Source: JAZNOL01 sp045580815 (GTDB taxonomy: Bacteria; Bacillota; Clostridia; RUG12999). From it: a DNA stretch of 64,000 nucleotides. Positions 17,801-26,641 of the stretch are shown here, in pieces (the stretch's first letter is position 1; every line of letters begins with the position of its first letter). Under the pieces are notes generated by a model. That model was given only the letters and a program-made list of their open reading frames with translations, was not told the DNA's origin and searched no databases. The translations under genes and the position numbers were made by a program. Location of the stretch: NCBI GenBank assembly GCA_045580815.1, contig JAZNOL010000095.1, forward strand, positions 11,623 through 75,622. The letters run 5' to 3'.

Positions 17801-18115
17801 AAAGTTGAAGGTGGCACAATTGCACTTTTAATCGGTGATAAACCGTATGTTACCTACAACGTGTTCAACAAACTGGGAATCGTTACAAGTTGGGGCGAAT
17901 TTGACACCATTGATTATACTTATAACGGCAAAAAATATACGTTCTGGCCTGACCGTGATGCTGTTTACGTTAACGACAAAGCTGTGGATGTTAAAGGCGA
18001 CAAACCTTACAGATCGGACGATGAGCTTTATATTCCGGTTAAGTTTATGAACGAATATCTCGGAATCACAGCAGTTTACGATTCCACAACAAAAACAGTC
18101 AACATTACTGAATAA
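14900..18115 (+). CDS. Secreted GH30-like glycoside hydrolase with Ig-like, CBM9-like and Cu-amine-oxidase-N-like modules
   Basis: The 1071-residue protein has a signal peptide (1-24) and then a clan-A (beta/alpha)8 catalytic region to about residue 480. It contains VAFNIMNEPANF (acid/base candidate Glu176) and EVWQTEIS (nucleophile candidate Glu278), plus DIVSYHAYG between them. This pattern fits GH30 (xylanase/glucanase-type) best, with GH39 as the main alternative. Residues about 490-735 form repeated Ig-like segments. About 740-945 is a CBM9/DOMON-like module (KLDGKLEETDW, NDCVEIFLNPSN). The last ~100 residues resemble the copper amine oxidase N-terminal domain (DELYIPVKFMNEYLGI), a module often found on Clostridia surface proteins. 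AAGGAGG lies 7-8 bases before the ATG. First enzyme of the plus-strand cluster. Confidence 0.87.
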   Translation: MKKILTFILLAAIACSLMSVPVCADGLEEKVYELTILDEERQTINGWGIHLTEGADKTKYFMQASYAASTKELGATINRAFWDPNEVMNEDGTLNEKEADRYYYNHIYPAIACGIPDYAMTVERPAIPFANFAPNGRATYPDEESEDKMVKFVTDYFLYMKSKGYVLPVAFNIMNEPANFKRYVVGEQYVRFIKKYKKSFIENGLEEIRLVGPDAAGLEWVDANVGESLAYFDADPEYAEALDIVSYHAYGSTLQEETSQKFAKGLEKYPDKEVWQTEISQLVLGDGLNKKYENFRYFAANNMITALIADIAWLRVNTWFYFDTIDRSHRFLEDGTAYSNNAIRLLTFLGTGWGTNTSTSFLKTPLYNALQLIYNNVPVGSVVHRVYTDDPEHYNRVASKGTLVAFDCDDHTVLLVVNTTKNEKTYNINNLKGKSAEINTISQDNSDTVVKTGRNIVDGSIKNFVLKPDSINIIVTKNEDFGTPEVTIDSDKDIFIVDGIRNSRNDSITLAGSVDEHAKVTINGKSVKLDKNNKFAYPVTLSNGEIFTISAIDKEGNKSSKVVEYNYNPSYTGLKLEQHQANITSSEYVIKGIANCKSTIRCGEFSVQTKDDNSFELKIKVPEGQNDFEVVAVDENNNKSDALKVSINCDSVVPDINLETNGGTTNLRRYVLKGNVSEKLSSLKVNGVDISVDENLTFSDAVKVSEGTNTLKLTATDLMGNISEKEVSVEYTKDSFTPHKVNGTAYTRYATSGVKLDGKLEETDWKLDLIADKVVEGSMDNINIFGTLWDEENLYIAAKVKDTDIRFEDVNPYQNDCVEIFLNPSNNKDGAFEPLDRQLWSAYVDNDKSVLYKNKYPFNSAWNFTKDGYTVEIAIPWSSMELTASDGLKLGFDLAVNDNDIGGNKRRGVATWCGSNLNYNDTSMYGTLVLTKSSDITYEDTESDYTAAPKEPVEAEHVAIDLSINGTKVEGGTIALLIGDKPYVTYNVFNKLGIVTSWGEFDTIDYTYNGKKYTFWPDRDAVYVNDKAVDVKGDKPYRSDDELYIPVKFMNEYLGITAVYDSTTKTVNITE

Positions 18116-18132
18116 CAAGGAGGTTTATTCTT

Positions 18133-21006
18133 GTGAAAAACGTTTTAAAACGCTTATTTTCTCTGTTCACCATTGTTTGTGTTATTGCATCATGTGTCGC
18201 AATAACAGCCGCTGCCGAAGAGGTTTATGTAAACCCTATGAGCGGCACAGGCAATGTTACAACCACAAGTGCCATTCTTACCAACGGCAGTTGGGATGAC
18301 AAATGGTATGCCCGCGGTCTTTCAAACGGTGAGCTTACCACTGCCGACGGCAGATATCTTGTTGTAAAGGCAGCACATACCGAAAGCGGAATACGCATTA
18401 CAACAAACTATGCTATCTGCGGTCTCTGGCGATATGTGCCGGCGAGCACCTTTGAAGCAGGCAACACTTACAGATTAAGAGCAACCTTCAGAATAAATTC
18501 TGACGGTAAAACAGGTTTTATATCCAATAATAAAGCAAATTTCAAACTGCGTCTTATGTATGACGGTACAAACCCTGTTTTTGAAAGTCAACGTCTCATA
18601 ATTGACAAATGCGATGAGTTTGTTACACATACTCAGGAATTTGTAATGACCGAAGAAATGCTTGACGGTCACACAAAAATGTATATGGACATAGATTGTC
18701 CGTCTTCCGGCTCTCTGTTTTCTGATGCAAACTTCCCTACCGGCAGAATTACAATGGATTTTCTTGAGTTTGTTATTGAAAAAGCCGATATCTATACTGT
18801 TATCGGCAAAACAGAGCCTAATTCGACACTGACAGTTGAACTTAAACACAAATATGAAGAGCAGGTTTATTACACAAAAGACGTAACAGCCGATGAAAAC
18901 GGAAGATTTGAAACAGACATTGCTTTTTATCACAATATTGATGATTTTTATGTATGTGTAAAAGACGGAGAAAACACATCTGTAAAAAGCATGAACACTT
19001 TCTTTGAAACAGATGGCAAAAAAATTGTTGAAACAGATTTTTTTGCAGATGTTCCCACAAATGGTGTGTATGTTAATGGGTTTACCGTAAACGGAGTTGC
19101 TTCACCTTTTAACAAAATCACTTTGCCTGAAACTGCAAAAACAGTTTCGGTTACAGCAAAAAGCATTGATTATGAAGGTGACTCCACATTAATCGGTGTT
19201 CTTTATGAAAACGGTAGTGCAAAAGAAATTGCCTGCGATGTTCAGTCGCTTATCCCCGGTGCAGACGGTAATTATTCCATTTGTCTCGGTGAAGGCGGAG
19301 ACGAAATCAGGTTCTTTCTTTTGGATTCAATTTCATCCATGAAGCTTTTAAGCCGCGAATATGTAATTGACACCAAAGGCACAACCGAAAAAAGATATAA
19401 AGCAAACGCATCCGTTACAACTGTTACATCCGATTTTAATCCCGTAACAGCAACGGCTGATATCACAAGAGACGGTGGGGACGGTACGGCAACTGTTGTT
19501 ATAACAAAAAAAGATGTTGTTTTATCTGACATAACCGCCGATACAATAAACATCAATGTTGCCGCTGTTGTAAACAGTGAATCTAATGTTACAAGTGTAA
19601 AAAAATCCACCGAAAAACCTGATGGTGAAACCTACAAATTCCCGGACGGTACATATACCGCATATGTTTCTGGCGTTAAAAACACACAAGACTATTCTTA
19701 CACTACACCCGACACACTTTTAAATGCTTATTCAACTCTTAATGGTTCAAATGTTGATTTTGACAGTTTCGATGCATGTATATCCGATGCAAAATTAAAG
19801 CTTGACCTTTCGGAATACAACTCCCTTGGAAGCAACAAAAAATATGCAAAAGATGTGTTTATGAAAGTTAAAACAGAAGACATATCGTCCGTAGGGCAAA
19901 TACAGACGTTGCTTGATACATCGGTAAGCACCGTGCTTCTGTCAAGTGCTCCTACTGTATCCCTGATTGAAAAATACGGAACCCTGTTAGGTTTTGATTC
20001 TGTTTTGCTTGAAGAATTCAAAACTGCTGACGAGGATGTTAAAACCGATACTGCATCTCTTATGAAAAGCAATGCTCATTCACTTGACAGCCTGACTGTA
20101 GAGCTTGTTAAAAACCGCTTTACAGACGGTTATGTTACGGCTATGATAAACAATGCCGAAACCTATGGCATGATAAAACAGTTTATCTCTGATAATTATA
20201 AAAATTATATCAGTGTAAACCTCAACAAGCTTGAAGACAACGACGTAAACAGCGGTGATGTTTTTAAAGATATGTTGGATATGATTCCTTTTGACAGCAT
20301 AAAAGATATTGAAGACAGCTATTCAGATGCTGTGGATGACAATACCAGCTCCTCCGGTGGCGGATTTGGCGGCGGAGGCGTCGGTGGCGGAGGCTTTGGT
20401 GCCTCCGGCAATATCAAAACCGAAACTATGAGCGCAATTGTTCCGGCAGAAGCTGTTATTTTTGAAAAAACCGCAACCTTTAAAGACGTAAACAAAGATT
20501 TTTGGGCATATGATTACATTGAAAATCTTGTAAATCTTGGAGTAATTTCAAAATCCGATAATTTCAGACCAAACGACGATATAACCCGCGAAGAATTTGT
20601 TAAAATGGTTGTTGTGGCATTTTACGGCAGCCCCTCCGGTGGACTTGCAACATATACTGATGCCACCGCCGGCGCATGGTATTATCCTTATCTTGCAAAA
20701 GCTCAGGAACAACAGATAATCAGCGGAATGCCCGACGGCAGTTTTGGTGTTGGCGAAAAAATCACACGCCAGGATATGGCTGTTATTATTGACAGAATAA
20801 TTGGTAAAGACGATACTCCAAACACATTTGAATTTAGTGACGATGATGCAATTTCGTCTTATGCACGTGAAGCTGTATACAATATTTACAGCACAGGTGT
20901 TATCGGCGGATTTGAAGACAGCACTTTCAGACCGCAAAAAAATGCCACACGTGCTGAGTGTGCAAAAATAATTTCTCAGGCATCAACACTTAAAAATACA
21001 CATTAA
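18133..21006 (+). CDS. Secreted SLH-anchored carbohydrate-locus protein
   Basis: The 957-residue protein starts at GTG 18133 behind AAGGAGG (18117-18123). A signal peptide is followed by a beta-rich region at about 30-220 that looks like a carbohydrate-binding fold, Ig-like stretches to about 500, and a helical region at about 510-735. A Gly/Ser-rich linker (GGGFGGGGVGGGGFGASG) precedes three C-terminal SLH motifs (TFKDVNKDFWAYDYI, AGAWYYPYLAKAQEQ, ISSYAREAVYNIY with ITREE/ITRQD/ATRAE signatures). SLH triplets bind pyruvylated secondary cell-wall polymer, so the protein should be held on the cell wall. The gene is 17 bases after the GH30-like gene. No catalytic motif was recognised; a binding or scaffolding role is likely. 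Confidence 0.85.
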   Translation: MKNVLKRLFSLFTIVCVIASCVAITAAAEEVYVNPMSGTGNVTTTSAILTNGSWDDKWYARGLSNGELTTADGRYLVVKAAHTESGIRITTNYAICGLWRYVPASTFEAGNTYRLRATFRINSDGKTGFISNNKANFKLRLMYDGTNPVFESQRLIIDKCDEFVTHTQEFVMTEEMLDGHTKMYMDIDCPSSGSLFSDANFPTGRITMDFLEFVIEKADIYTVIGKTEPNSTLTVELKHKYEEQVYYTKDVTADENGRFETDIAFYHNIDDFYVCVKDGENTSVKSMNTFFETDGKKIVETDFFADVPTNGVYVNGFTVNGVASPFNKITLPETAKTVSVTAKSIDYEGDSTLIGVLYENGSAKEIACDVQSLIPGADGNYSICLGEGGDEIRFFLLDSISSMKLLSREYVIDTKGTTEKRYKANASVTTVTSDFNPVTATADITRDGGDGTATVVITKKDVVLSDITADTININVAAVVNSESNVTSVKKSTEKPDGETYKFPDGTYTAYVSGVKNTQDYSYTTPDTLLNAYSTLNGSNVDFDSFDACISDAKLKLDLSEYNSLGSNKKYAKDVFMKVKTEDISSVGQIQTLLDTSVSTVLLSSAPTVSLIEKYGTLLGFDSVLLEEFKTADEDVKTDTASLMKSNAHSLDSLTVELVKNRFTDGYVTAMINNAETYGMIKQFISDNYKNYISVNLNKLEDNDVNSGDVFKDMLDMIPFDSIKDIEDSYSDAVDDNTSSSGGGFGGGGVGGGGFGASGNIKTETMSAIVPAEAVIFEKTATFKDVNKDFWAYDYIENLVNLGVISKSDNFRPNDDITREEFVKMVVVAFYGSPSGGLATYTDATAGAWYYPYLAKAQEQQIISGMPDGSFGVGEKITRQDMAVIIDRIIGKDDTPNTFEFSDDDAISSYAREAVYNIYSTGVIGGFEDSTFRPQKNATRAECAKIISQASTLKNTH

Positions 21007-21020
21007 AGATAGGTGAAATC

Positions 21021-23774
21021 ATGAAGAAAATAACATATGCAATTTTAATTTGCATGATTTTACAGCTTTTTTCGTTTGTCACTCTGGCAGATGACAATGC
21101 AGTAAAACCTGATTATTCTAAACAGATTTCAGTTATGTCTGCTTTGGAAATATTAGACACATCTTTGCAAAAGCAAAATCCTGATACCGAAATGACACGG
21201 GCAGAGTTTATAAGTGCAGTTATTCATCTTATTGGACTCAAACCTGATGATTTTTCAGCTACTCCCCGAGGATTTAACGACGTCACAGATAACACAGAGT
21301 TTTTTGTAGAAATAAATATGGCATATATGCTTGGTATCGTAAGAGGAAATGGCAGCGGATTGTTCTTCCCCACCGATAAAATCAGCATGAACGATGCAAT
21401 TTCTGTTTTAATTAATGCCTTAGGATATGATGTGTTTGATGACGGAAAATCTACCGCCTTGTCTCATGCAATCGACCTTAATCTTTTGAAAAACATAAGC
21501 TTCAACGGTGAAGGCGGTGTTACTGTCGGTCAGGGTGCAACACTTTTATACAATGCACTTGAAGTTGATGTTGCAACCTCTTATATGGCTGACGGCAAAG
21601 TTCGAATCAGTGTTTGCGAAGGCAGAAATGTTTTAAACGAATATTTAGGTATGGAATACGGCAGCGGTGTAATAACCCAAAACGCCATAACTTCTCTTGA
21701 TTCGTTTATGAAGAAACCAGCCTCAAAAACAAGTGTTGTTATAGACAATATTATTTTTGAAGTCGGAGAAACAGATGCAGACAAGCTGCTTGGATACAAT
21801 GTGCAGTATTATTACCGCCATGACATAGCTACCGGCGAGAATATTCTTGTTTATATACGACCTCACGGTAACAGGGTTGTGCAGGTTAATTCCGAAGAAT
21901 TCCGCAGTTTTTCAGGAAACAAATTCAAATATTTTGAAATGTACAAATCATTTGGAACACAGTATAAGGAAGCGTCACTTACAATTTCATCCAAGGTGGA
22001 TGTAACATATAACGGTGTCGCTTTCCCCACATATACAAATGACGACATACTGCTTAAAAACACATCCGGATACAACGTGTTTATTGACAACAACAATGAC
22101 TCAGTTATAGACGTTATTCACGTTAACCGGTGCGAAAACTATGTTGTTGATGTGGCTGTGCGTGATGATGAAATCATTTATACTTCTGCTCCAAAGGACA
22201 AACTGGATTTTAGCATTTATGATACTGTTGAATTTTACCTTTCAAACGGCAAACAGGTTTCGATTGATGCGGTTTTGGCATCTGATGTTATGACAGTTAT
22301 GGCATCAAAGAACAAATCCTATGCAAAAGTCATTTTAAGCTCCCATTCGCTTGATTTAACTGTTGTTGGCATAGATGAAGAAGCAAACACAATAGCTTTT
22401 GACAACGGTCAGGAATATTATATGGACAAATCTTTTGTTCCATTTAAAGAGCTGGCAACAATCGGTCGCAGAGCATCGTTTATGTTCGACTATCGTGGTA
22501 GACTTGCCGCACTTAACACCGACAATGTCGGTATGGAGCTGAAATATGCATATTTGTGCAAAGCCGCAATCAGCGGCAACATTGACAAAGAGGTTCAGCT
22601 TAAACTTTTAAACACAGTAAACGAAATAAACGTTTATACCCTACCACAGAAGCTTTCTTTCGACTCGCAGTCAAAAACTGCCGAAGAAGCATTTAATCTT
22701 TTGACTGATGTTGATGAAACCGGTGAGCGGTACACAAAAATGCAGATGATACGTTACCGTCTTAATTCAGACAAAACAAAAGTGGTTTATATTGATACAT
22801 CAACAGAAACTGCTGAAGAAAACGGTATTTCATTAAAAATTGACACTTACAGTAACGTGGAGTTCGGTATTTCCTGGTCTATAACTCACAAAGCGGCGTT
22901 TGCAACGCCCGGTATTGTGCTTTGTATTCCTCAGGTTCCTGATGAGCTTGATGGAGTAAAGCTCCCCCGTTCTCTTGCAAACGATTTTTCCGACTCGGCA
23001 TTCAGAGCAGGAGAAGAGGTGTGGAAATATCTGCCCAACCGCACAAGCAAAAAAGCAGATGTTATTGATCCTGACGATGCCGGAATTGCAAACATTGTTG
23101 TTTGTTATTACGATTATCTTGAATCACCGCCCGAAGGTGGAATAAACGAAGCTGTGTCCCAAACACTGCGTTGCATGGTTGACGAGGTAAGCGCCTGCCT
23201 TGCAGAAGACGGAATGCCTACTTTAAAACTGCAATATTTTGCAAACGGCGAAAAAAGCACAATTATTGCACGTACACCTCAGGCTTTCAAAAAACCTGTT
23301 TATGATGCTGACGGCAATATTGTTCCCGGGCAGTTCAAAAACCTTGAAAAAGGCGATGTAATTTATCTTTATAGCGACTTCAAAGGCAGAGCAGAATCAG
23401 CTAAAGTGCTTTTTGATATATCACGTACCGACAACGGCAGATTTAATGCACCAAAACGTATATCAGACACTATAACCGAATGCGGAATAGTATATTCTGC
23501 ATCAGACCGAGGATTCAAACTGCTGGGTACACTTAAAAAAGATGCTCTTCCCTTTACCGGAAAAATTGAAGATACCTTTGACATTTCACAGGCAAGAGTG
23601 CGAAAATACAGCGAATCAAAAGTATCTATCACGATTTATGACAGCGAAAACAACATTGTAAGAGCCGGCTCGATTGCTGACATAAAAGGATATAAGGATT
23701 ATCCCGATGACCCGTCTTTTGTTGTAAGTTTTGTTACCAACTACGAAACCGCCACTGTATTTATAATAGATTAG
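21021..23774 (+). CDS. Surface protein with N-terminal SLH region, paralogue A (function unknown)
   Basis: The 917-residue protein has a signal peptide (about 1-23) and an SLH-like region at about 30-190 (MTRAEFISAVIHLIGL, FNDVTDNTEFFVEINMAYM, KISMNDAISVLINALGY). About 700 residues of beta-rich sequence without a recognisable family follow. A DNNNDSVIDVIHV segment resembles a calcium-binding loop. It is a paralogue of the next gene over its full length: shared LGxxYGxGVxT, YYYxxD..ENILVY and FxPxxKGDVIxxxxDFxGRA. Start is 14 bases after the previous gene. Placing SLH at the N-terminus is the reverse of the preceding protein. Probably a wall-bound structural or glycan-handling protein of the locus. 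Confidence 0.8.
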   Translation: MKKITYAILICMILQLFSFVTLADDNAVKPDYSKQISVMSALEILDTSLQKQNPDTEMTRAEFISAVIHLIGLKPDDFSATPRGFNDVTDNTEFFVEINMAYMLGIVRGNGSGLFFPTDKISMNDAISVLINALGYDVFDDGKSTALSHAIDLNLLKNISFNGEGGVTVGQGATLLYNALEVDVATSYMADGKVRISVCEGRNVLNEYLGMEYGSGVITQNAITSLDSFMKKPASKTSVVIDNIIFEVGETDADKLLGYNVQYYYRHDIATGENILVYIRPHGNRVVQVNSEEFRSFSGNKFKYFEMYKSFGTQYKEASLTISSKVDVTYNGVAFPTYTNDDILLKNTSGYNVFIDNNNDSVIDVIHVNRCENYVVDVAVRDDEIIYTSAPKDKLDFSIYDTVEFYLSNGKQVSIDAVLASDVMTVMASKNKSYAKVILSSHSLDLTVVGIDEEANTIAFDNGQEYYMDKSFVPFKELATIGRRASFMFDYRGRLAALNTDNVGMELKYAYLCKAAISGNIDKEVQLKLLNTVNEINVYTLPQKLSFDSQSKTAEEAFNLLTDVDETGERYTKMQMIRYRLNSDKTKVVYIDTSTETAEENGISLKIDTYSNVEFGISWSITHKAAFATPGIVLCIPQVPDELDGVKLPRSLANDFSDSAFRAGEEVWKYLPNRTSKKADVIDPDDAGIANIVVCYYDYLESPPEGGINEAVSQTLRCMVDEVSACLAEDGMPTLKLQYFANGEKSTIIARTPQAFKKPVYDADGNIVPGQFKNLEKGDVIYLYSDFKGRAESAKVLFDISRTDNGRFNAPKRISDTITECGIVYSASDRGFKLLGTLKKDALPFTGKIEDTFDISQARVRKYSESKVSITIYDSENNIVRAGSIADIKGYKDYPDDPSFVVSFVTNYETATVFIID

Positions 23775-23787
23775 GAGGAGAATTAAT

Positions 23788-26484
23788 ATGAATATAAAAT
23801 TAAAATCACTCTTATATCTTGTTATTACAGTTGCAGTTTTAACCGCAAGTTTAAATACGCGGGTTTTTGCTAAAATAGACCCTGCCGAAGTAATGTCACA
23901 GCTTGATATTATGGAAATTGGCGAAGAAAACCCGGAAATCACGCGCGGAGAAATGGCAACAGCACTTATCAACCTGATTATGGGTAAAAAGCAAAGTGAG
24001 CTTGTGTACAAAGATGTGTTTGCTGACGTAACCTACGGACACAAAGACAGTATCGGCATTTATGCTTCTTATGTTTTTGGCATAGTAAAGGGTGACACGG
24101 ACGGCAATTTCAGACCTGATGATATTTTAACCTATGACGAAGCCGTGACTATGGTTGTGAATGTTTTAGGATACAAAGAAATAGCCAATCAGACAAGCTA
24201 TATGGCAACAGCTTACAGAATAGGACTTCTTAAAAATATCACTCCTCCCCAAAATGGCAAAATGACACAAAGCGATGCATCAAGACTTATTTTCAACGCA
24301 ATGGATATAAGCATGATGATAAGCTACATTGCCGATGGCGAAATAAAATACGAAACTGCCGCAGGCGACACTCCGCTTAAAGCATATCTGGGGCTTACTT
24401 ACGGAAAAGGCGTTGTAACACGTTATTTAAACTCTACCACCTCAGAATCGCCGCAGAAAGGCACAAAAGAAGATGAAGTTGTTATTGGAAACACCATCTT
24501 TAAAGCAGGTGATTTCAATTTTGTTGATAAACTTGGTTATTCTTTCGGGTACTATTACAAAGAAACAGACGGAATAAAAACTCTTGTTTGCGTAGTTCCT
24601 CTTGATAATCAGGTTATCACGGTAAACAATCGGGATGTTGCAAAATGCGAGGATTACAGAGTTTCTTACTATGTGGACGAAACTTTAAAAAAGGCAAAAT
24701 TTTCAAAATACACCGATGTTGTTATTGACGGAAAAGCAAAAATCGACTATTCTTTTGCCGACCTCGGTGCAAAAGACAACAGCGGAATTACAACATTTAT
24801 TGACAATGACAACGACGGCACATACGATGTTATAATTATCACAAACCCCAAAAACCATGTGGTACACAGCATCGATATGTACAACAAAATTATTTACACA
24901 AAAAATCTTGATGCAATCGACACTGAAAAATATGAGCACGTTTATATTTACAACAAGGACAGAAAAAAAGCTACGCTTGAAGATATAAAAGAAAATGATG
25001 TTGTTTCTGTTGTTGCATCCGGAAATAGGCTTGAAATAACGGTTTCCGACATCAAAACCGAGGACGAAATTGAAAGTATTGACGACAAAAGCGTTACGCT
25101 TGCTTCCGGGAAAACTCATTTTACTGACCCGGATTTCAGAGCTGAAACAAACCTTATTCTCGGTAAAAAAGCCTCGTTTTTATTCGACTGGCGTGGTAAT
25201 ATCTGCGGAACATATGACGATGCGTTTAAATCACCGCGTGGTTATTTAAAAACCGTTGCTAAAGAAAGCGGTATAAGCTCTGATGTAAAAGTCAAAATCT
25301 TTACTGCTGACGGAACCTTTATTGTTCTTAATGTGCCCAAAAACATATCGGTTGACGGCGAAAACATGTCAAGCGACGATTTTTATAAAACCTTTACGGC
25401 AATTGATACGGAAAACGGCGGCGAAACCTACACAAAAATGCAGGTTGTGGCATACGAAACAAATGCCGCAGGAGACGGTCTTGTTAGGCTTGACACGGCA
25501 AAGCAGGGTAAATTTGAAAACGAAACCAACCTTAAGGTTGACAGCTTTAAAGACGAAACATGGTTATCCTCTCCATATGGCATAAACACTTTGGACAGTA
25601 CGGTTTCGTTTATGACAGATTCCACTGTTTTCTGCGTGCCTATGCTTTCATCATCGGCAGCTCCTTCTGATTCAAACAAATTTTCTGACGAAGATTTCCA
25701 AGTTATGAAGGGCACAGAAAAAATGTATGATTTTCAGATGACCAAACCACGTCTTGATGCTGTAGATACAGATGACGGCGGCATTTCGGATATTATGGTT
25801 TACTATTATACATGGTCCGAAACCGTTAAAGAGGGCGGAAACTTCACAGATATAGGTAAATACAACGAATCTGTAATGGTCGAAAAAGTTTTTGATGTGT
25901 ATGAAAACGGGAACACCGTAACAAAACTTTCATATTACTTTAAAGACGTAACATATACGGTTGAAGCCGTTGATAAAAATGTGTTTATGAAACCTGTATA
26001 TGACAAAAACGGCAAAAAAATAAATGGCAAATTCAAACCGCTTCACAAAGGCGATATCATAAGAATACGTACCGATTTTAACGGCAGGGCAACAAATATT
26101 TATGTTGATTTGGATGTTGAGCGTAGCGACAACGGAATATTTGCAAGCTATACAGACAACTCATCCTTTGATGTTGGTATTCTTTACAAAAAAACAGGTA
26201 TCGGCATGAAGCTTTTGACTACACTTAACAACAACCCGGCACCGTACAACCCATTAAAACCGCTGGAAACATTTGATGTAACCGATGTGCATGTGTGGCC
26301 ATTCAGCAGTGGTACAACCGCACAAACCATTTTCTTTGCAACCTATGACAGAGAAACAGGTTCAATCACCAGATCCGAATATGATGATTTGATTGATTGT
26401 GAAACGGATCCCGCAAACGCATCACTGGTGTTCATCAGAGTTACCAATAGATTTGCATCCAGGGTAATGTATATTATAAAATGA
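23788..26484 (+). CDS. Surface protein with N-terminal SLH region, paralogue B (function unknown)
   Basis: The 898-residue paralogue of the preceding gene begins 13 bases after it, behind AGGAGGAG. Signal peptide residues 1-27; SLH-like motifs at about 35-190 (ITRGEMATALINLIMG, GDTDGNFRPDDILTYDEAV). The remainder is a beta-rich region alignable by eye to paralogue A: LGLTYGKGVVTRY, FSFGYYYKETDG-like core, FIDNDNDGTYDVIIIT (D-rich calcium-loop-like), FRAETNLILGKKASFLFDWRG and LHKGDIIRIRTDFNGRA. The strict tandem order and equal length point to gene duplication with divergence. No catalytic signature was found. Confidence 0.8.
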   Translation: MNIKLKSLLYLVITVAVLTASLNTRVFAKIDPAEVMSQLDIMEIGEENPEITRGEMATALINLIMGKKQSELVYKDVFADVTYGHKDSIGIYASYVFGIVKGDTDGNFRPDDILTYDEAVTMVVNVLGYKEIANQTSYMATAYRIGLLKNITPPQNGKMTQSDASRLIFNAMDISMMISYIADGEIKYETAAGDTPLKAYLGLTYGKGVVTRYLNSTTSESPQKGTKEDEVVIGNTIFKAGDFNFVDKLGYSFGYYYKETDGIKTLVCVVPLDNQVITVNNRDVAKCEDYRVSYYVDETLKKAKFSKYTDVVIDGKAKIDYSFADLGAKDNSGITTFIDNDNDGTYDVIIITNPKNHVVHSIDMYNKIIYTKNLDAIDTEKYEHVYIYNKDRKKATLEDIKENDVVSVVASGNRLEITVSDIKTEDEIESIDDKSVTLASGKTHFTDPDFRAETNLILGKKASFLFDWRGNICGTYDDAFKSPRGYLKTVAKESGISSDVKVKIFTADGTFIVLNVPKNISVDGENMSSDDFYKTFTAIDTENGGETYTKMQVVAYETNAAGDGLVRLDTAKQGKFENETNLKVDSFKDETWLSSPYGINTLDSTVSFMTDSTVFCVPMLSSSAAPSDSNKFSDEDFQVMKGTEKMYDFQMTKPRLDAVDTDDGGISDIMVYYYTWSETVKEGGNFTDIGKYNESVMVEKVFDVYENGNTVTKLSYYFKDVTYTVEAVDKNVFMKPVYDKNGKKINGKFKPLHKGDIIRIRTDFNGRATNIYVDLDVERSDNGIFASYTDNSSFDVGILYKKTGIGMKLLTTLNNNPAPYNPLKPLETFDVTDVHVWPFSSGTTAQTIFFATYDRETGSITRSEYDDLIDCETDPANASLVFIRVTNRFASRVMYIIK

Positions 26485-26505
26485 GACTGATTTAACAAAA
26501 AATCT

Positions 26506-26535
26506 TTGACATTCCGCATAATGTCATATTATGAT
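26506..26535 (+). promoter_or_regulatory. Possible internal promoter with overlapping inverted repeat
   Basis: TTGACA (26506-26511), 18 bases, TATGAT (26530-26535) in the only wide gap (145 bp) of the cluster. The inverted repeat GACATT-N6-AATGTC (26508-26525) overlaps the -35 and could be an operator. Confidence 0.45.
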
Positions 26536-26623
26536 TTACCGCAATTTGTTATACAGCCTGATTTTAAAAGGGGGAATTTAAAAAATACTGATTTGGGTCT
26601 GAACTTAAAAACAAAAAATTTAA

Positions 26624-26641
26624 AAGGAGATGTTTTCTTTG
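26624..26641 (+). promoter_or_regulatory. Ribosome binding site selecting a TTG start
   Basis: The AAAGGAGATG sequence contains an in-frame ATG at 26630, but it overlaps the Shine-Dalgarno itself. The TTG at 26639, 9-10 bases after AAGGAG, is correctly spaced and begins the signal peptide KSKVLSLVLAISLVAL. Confidence 0.65.
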
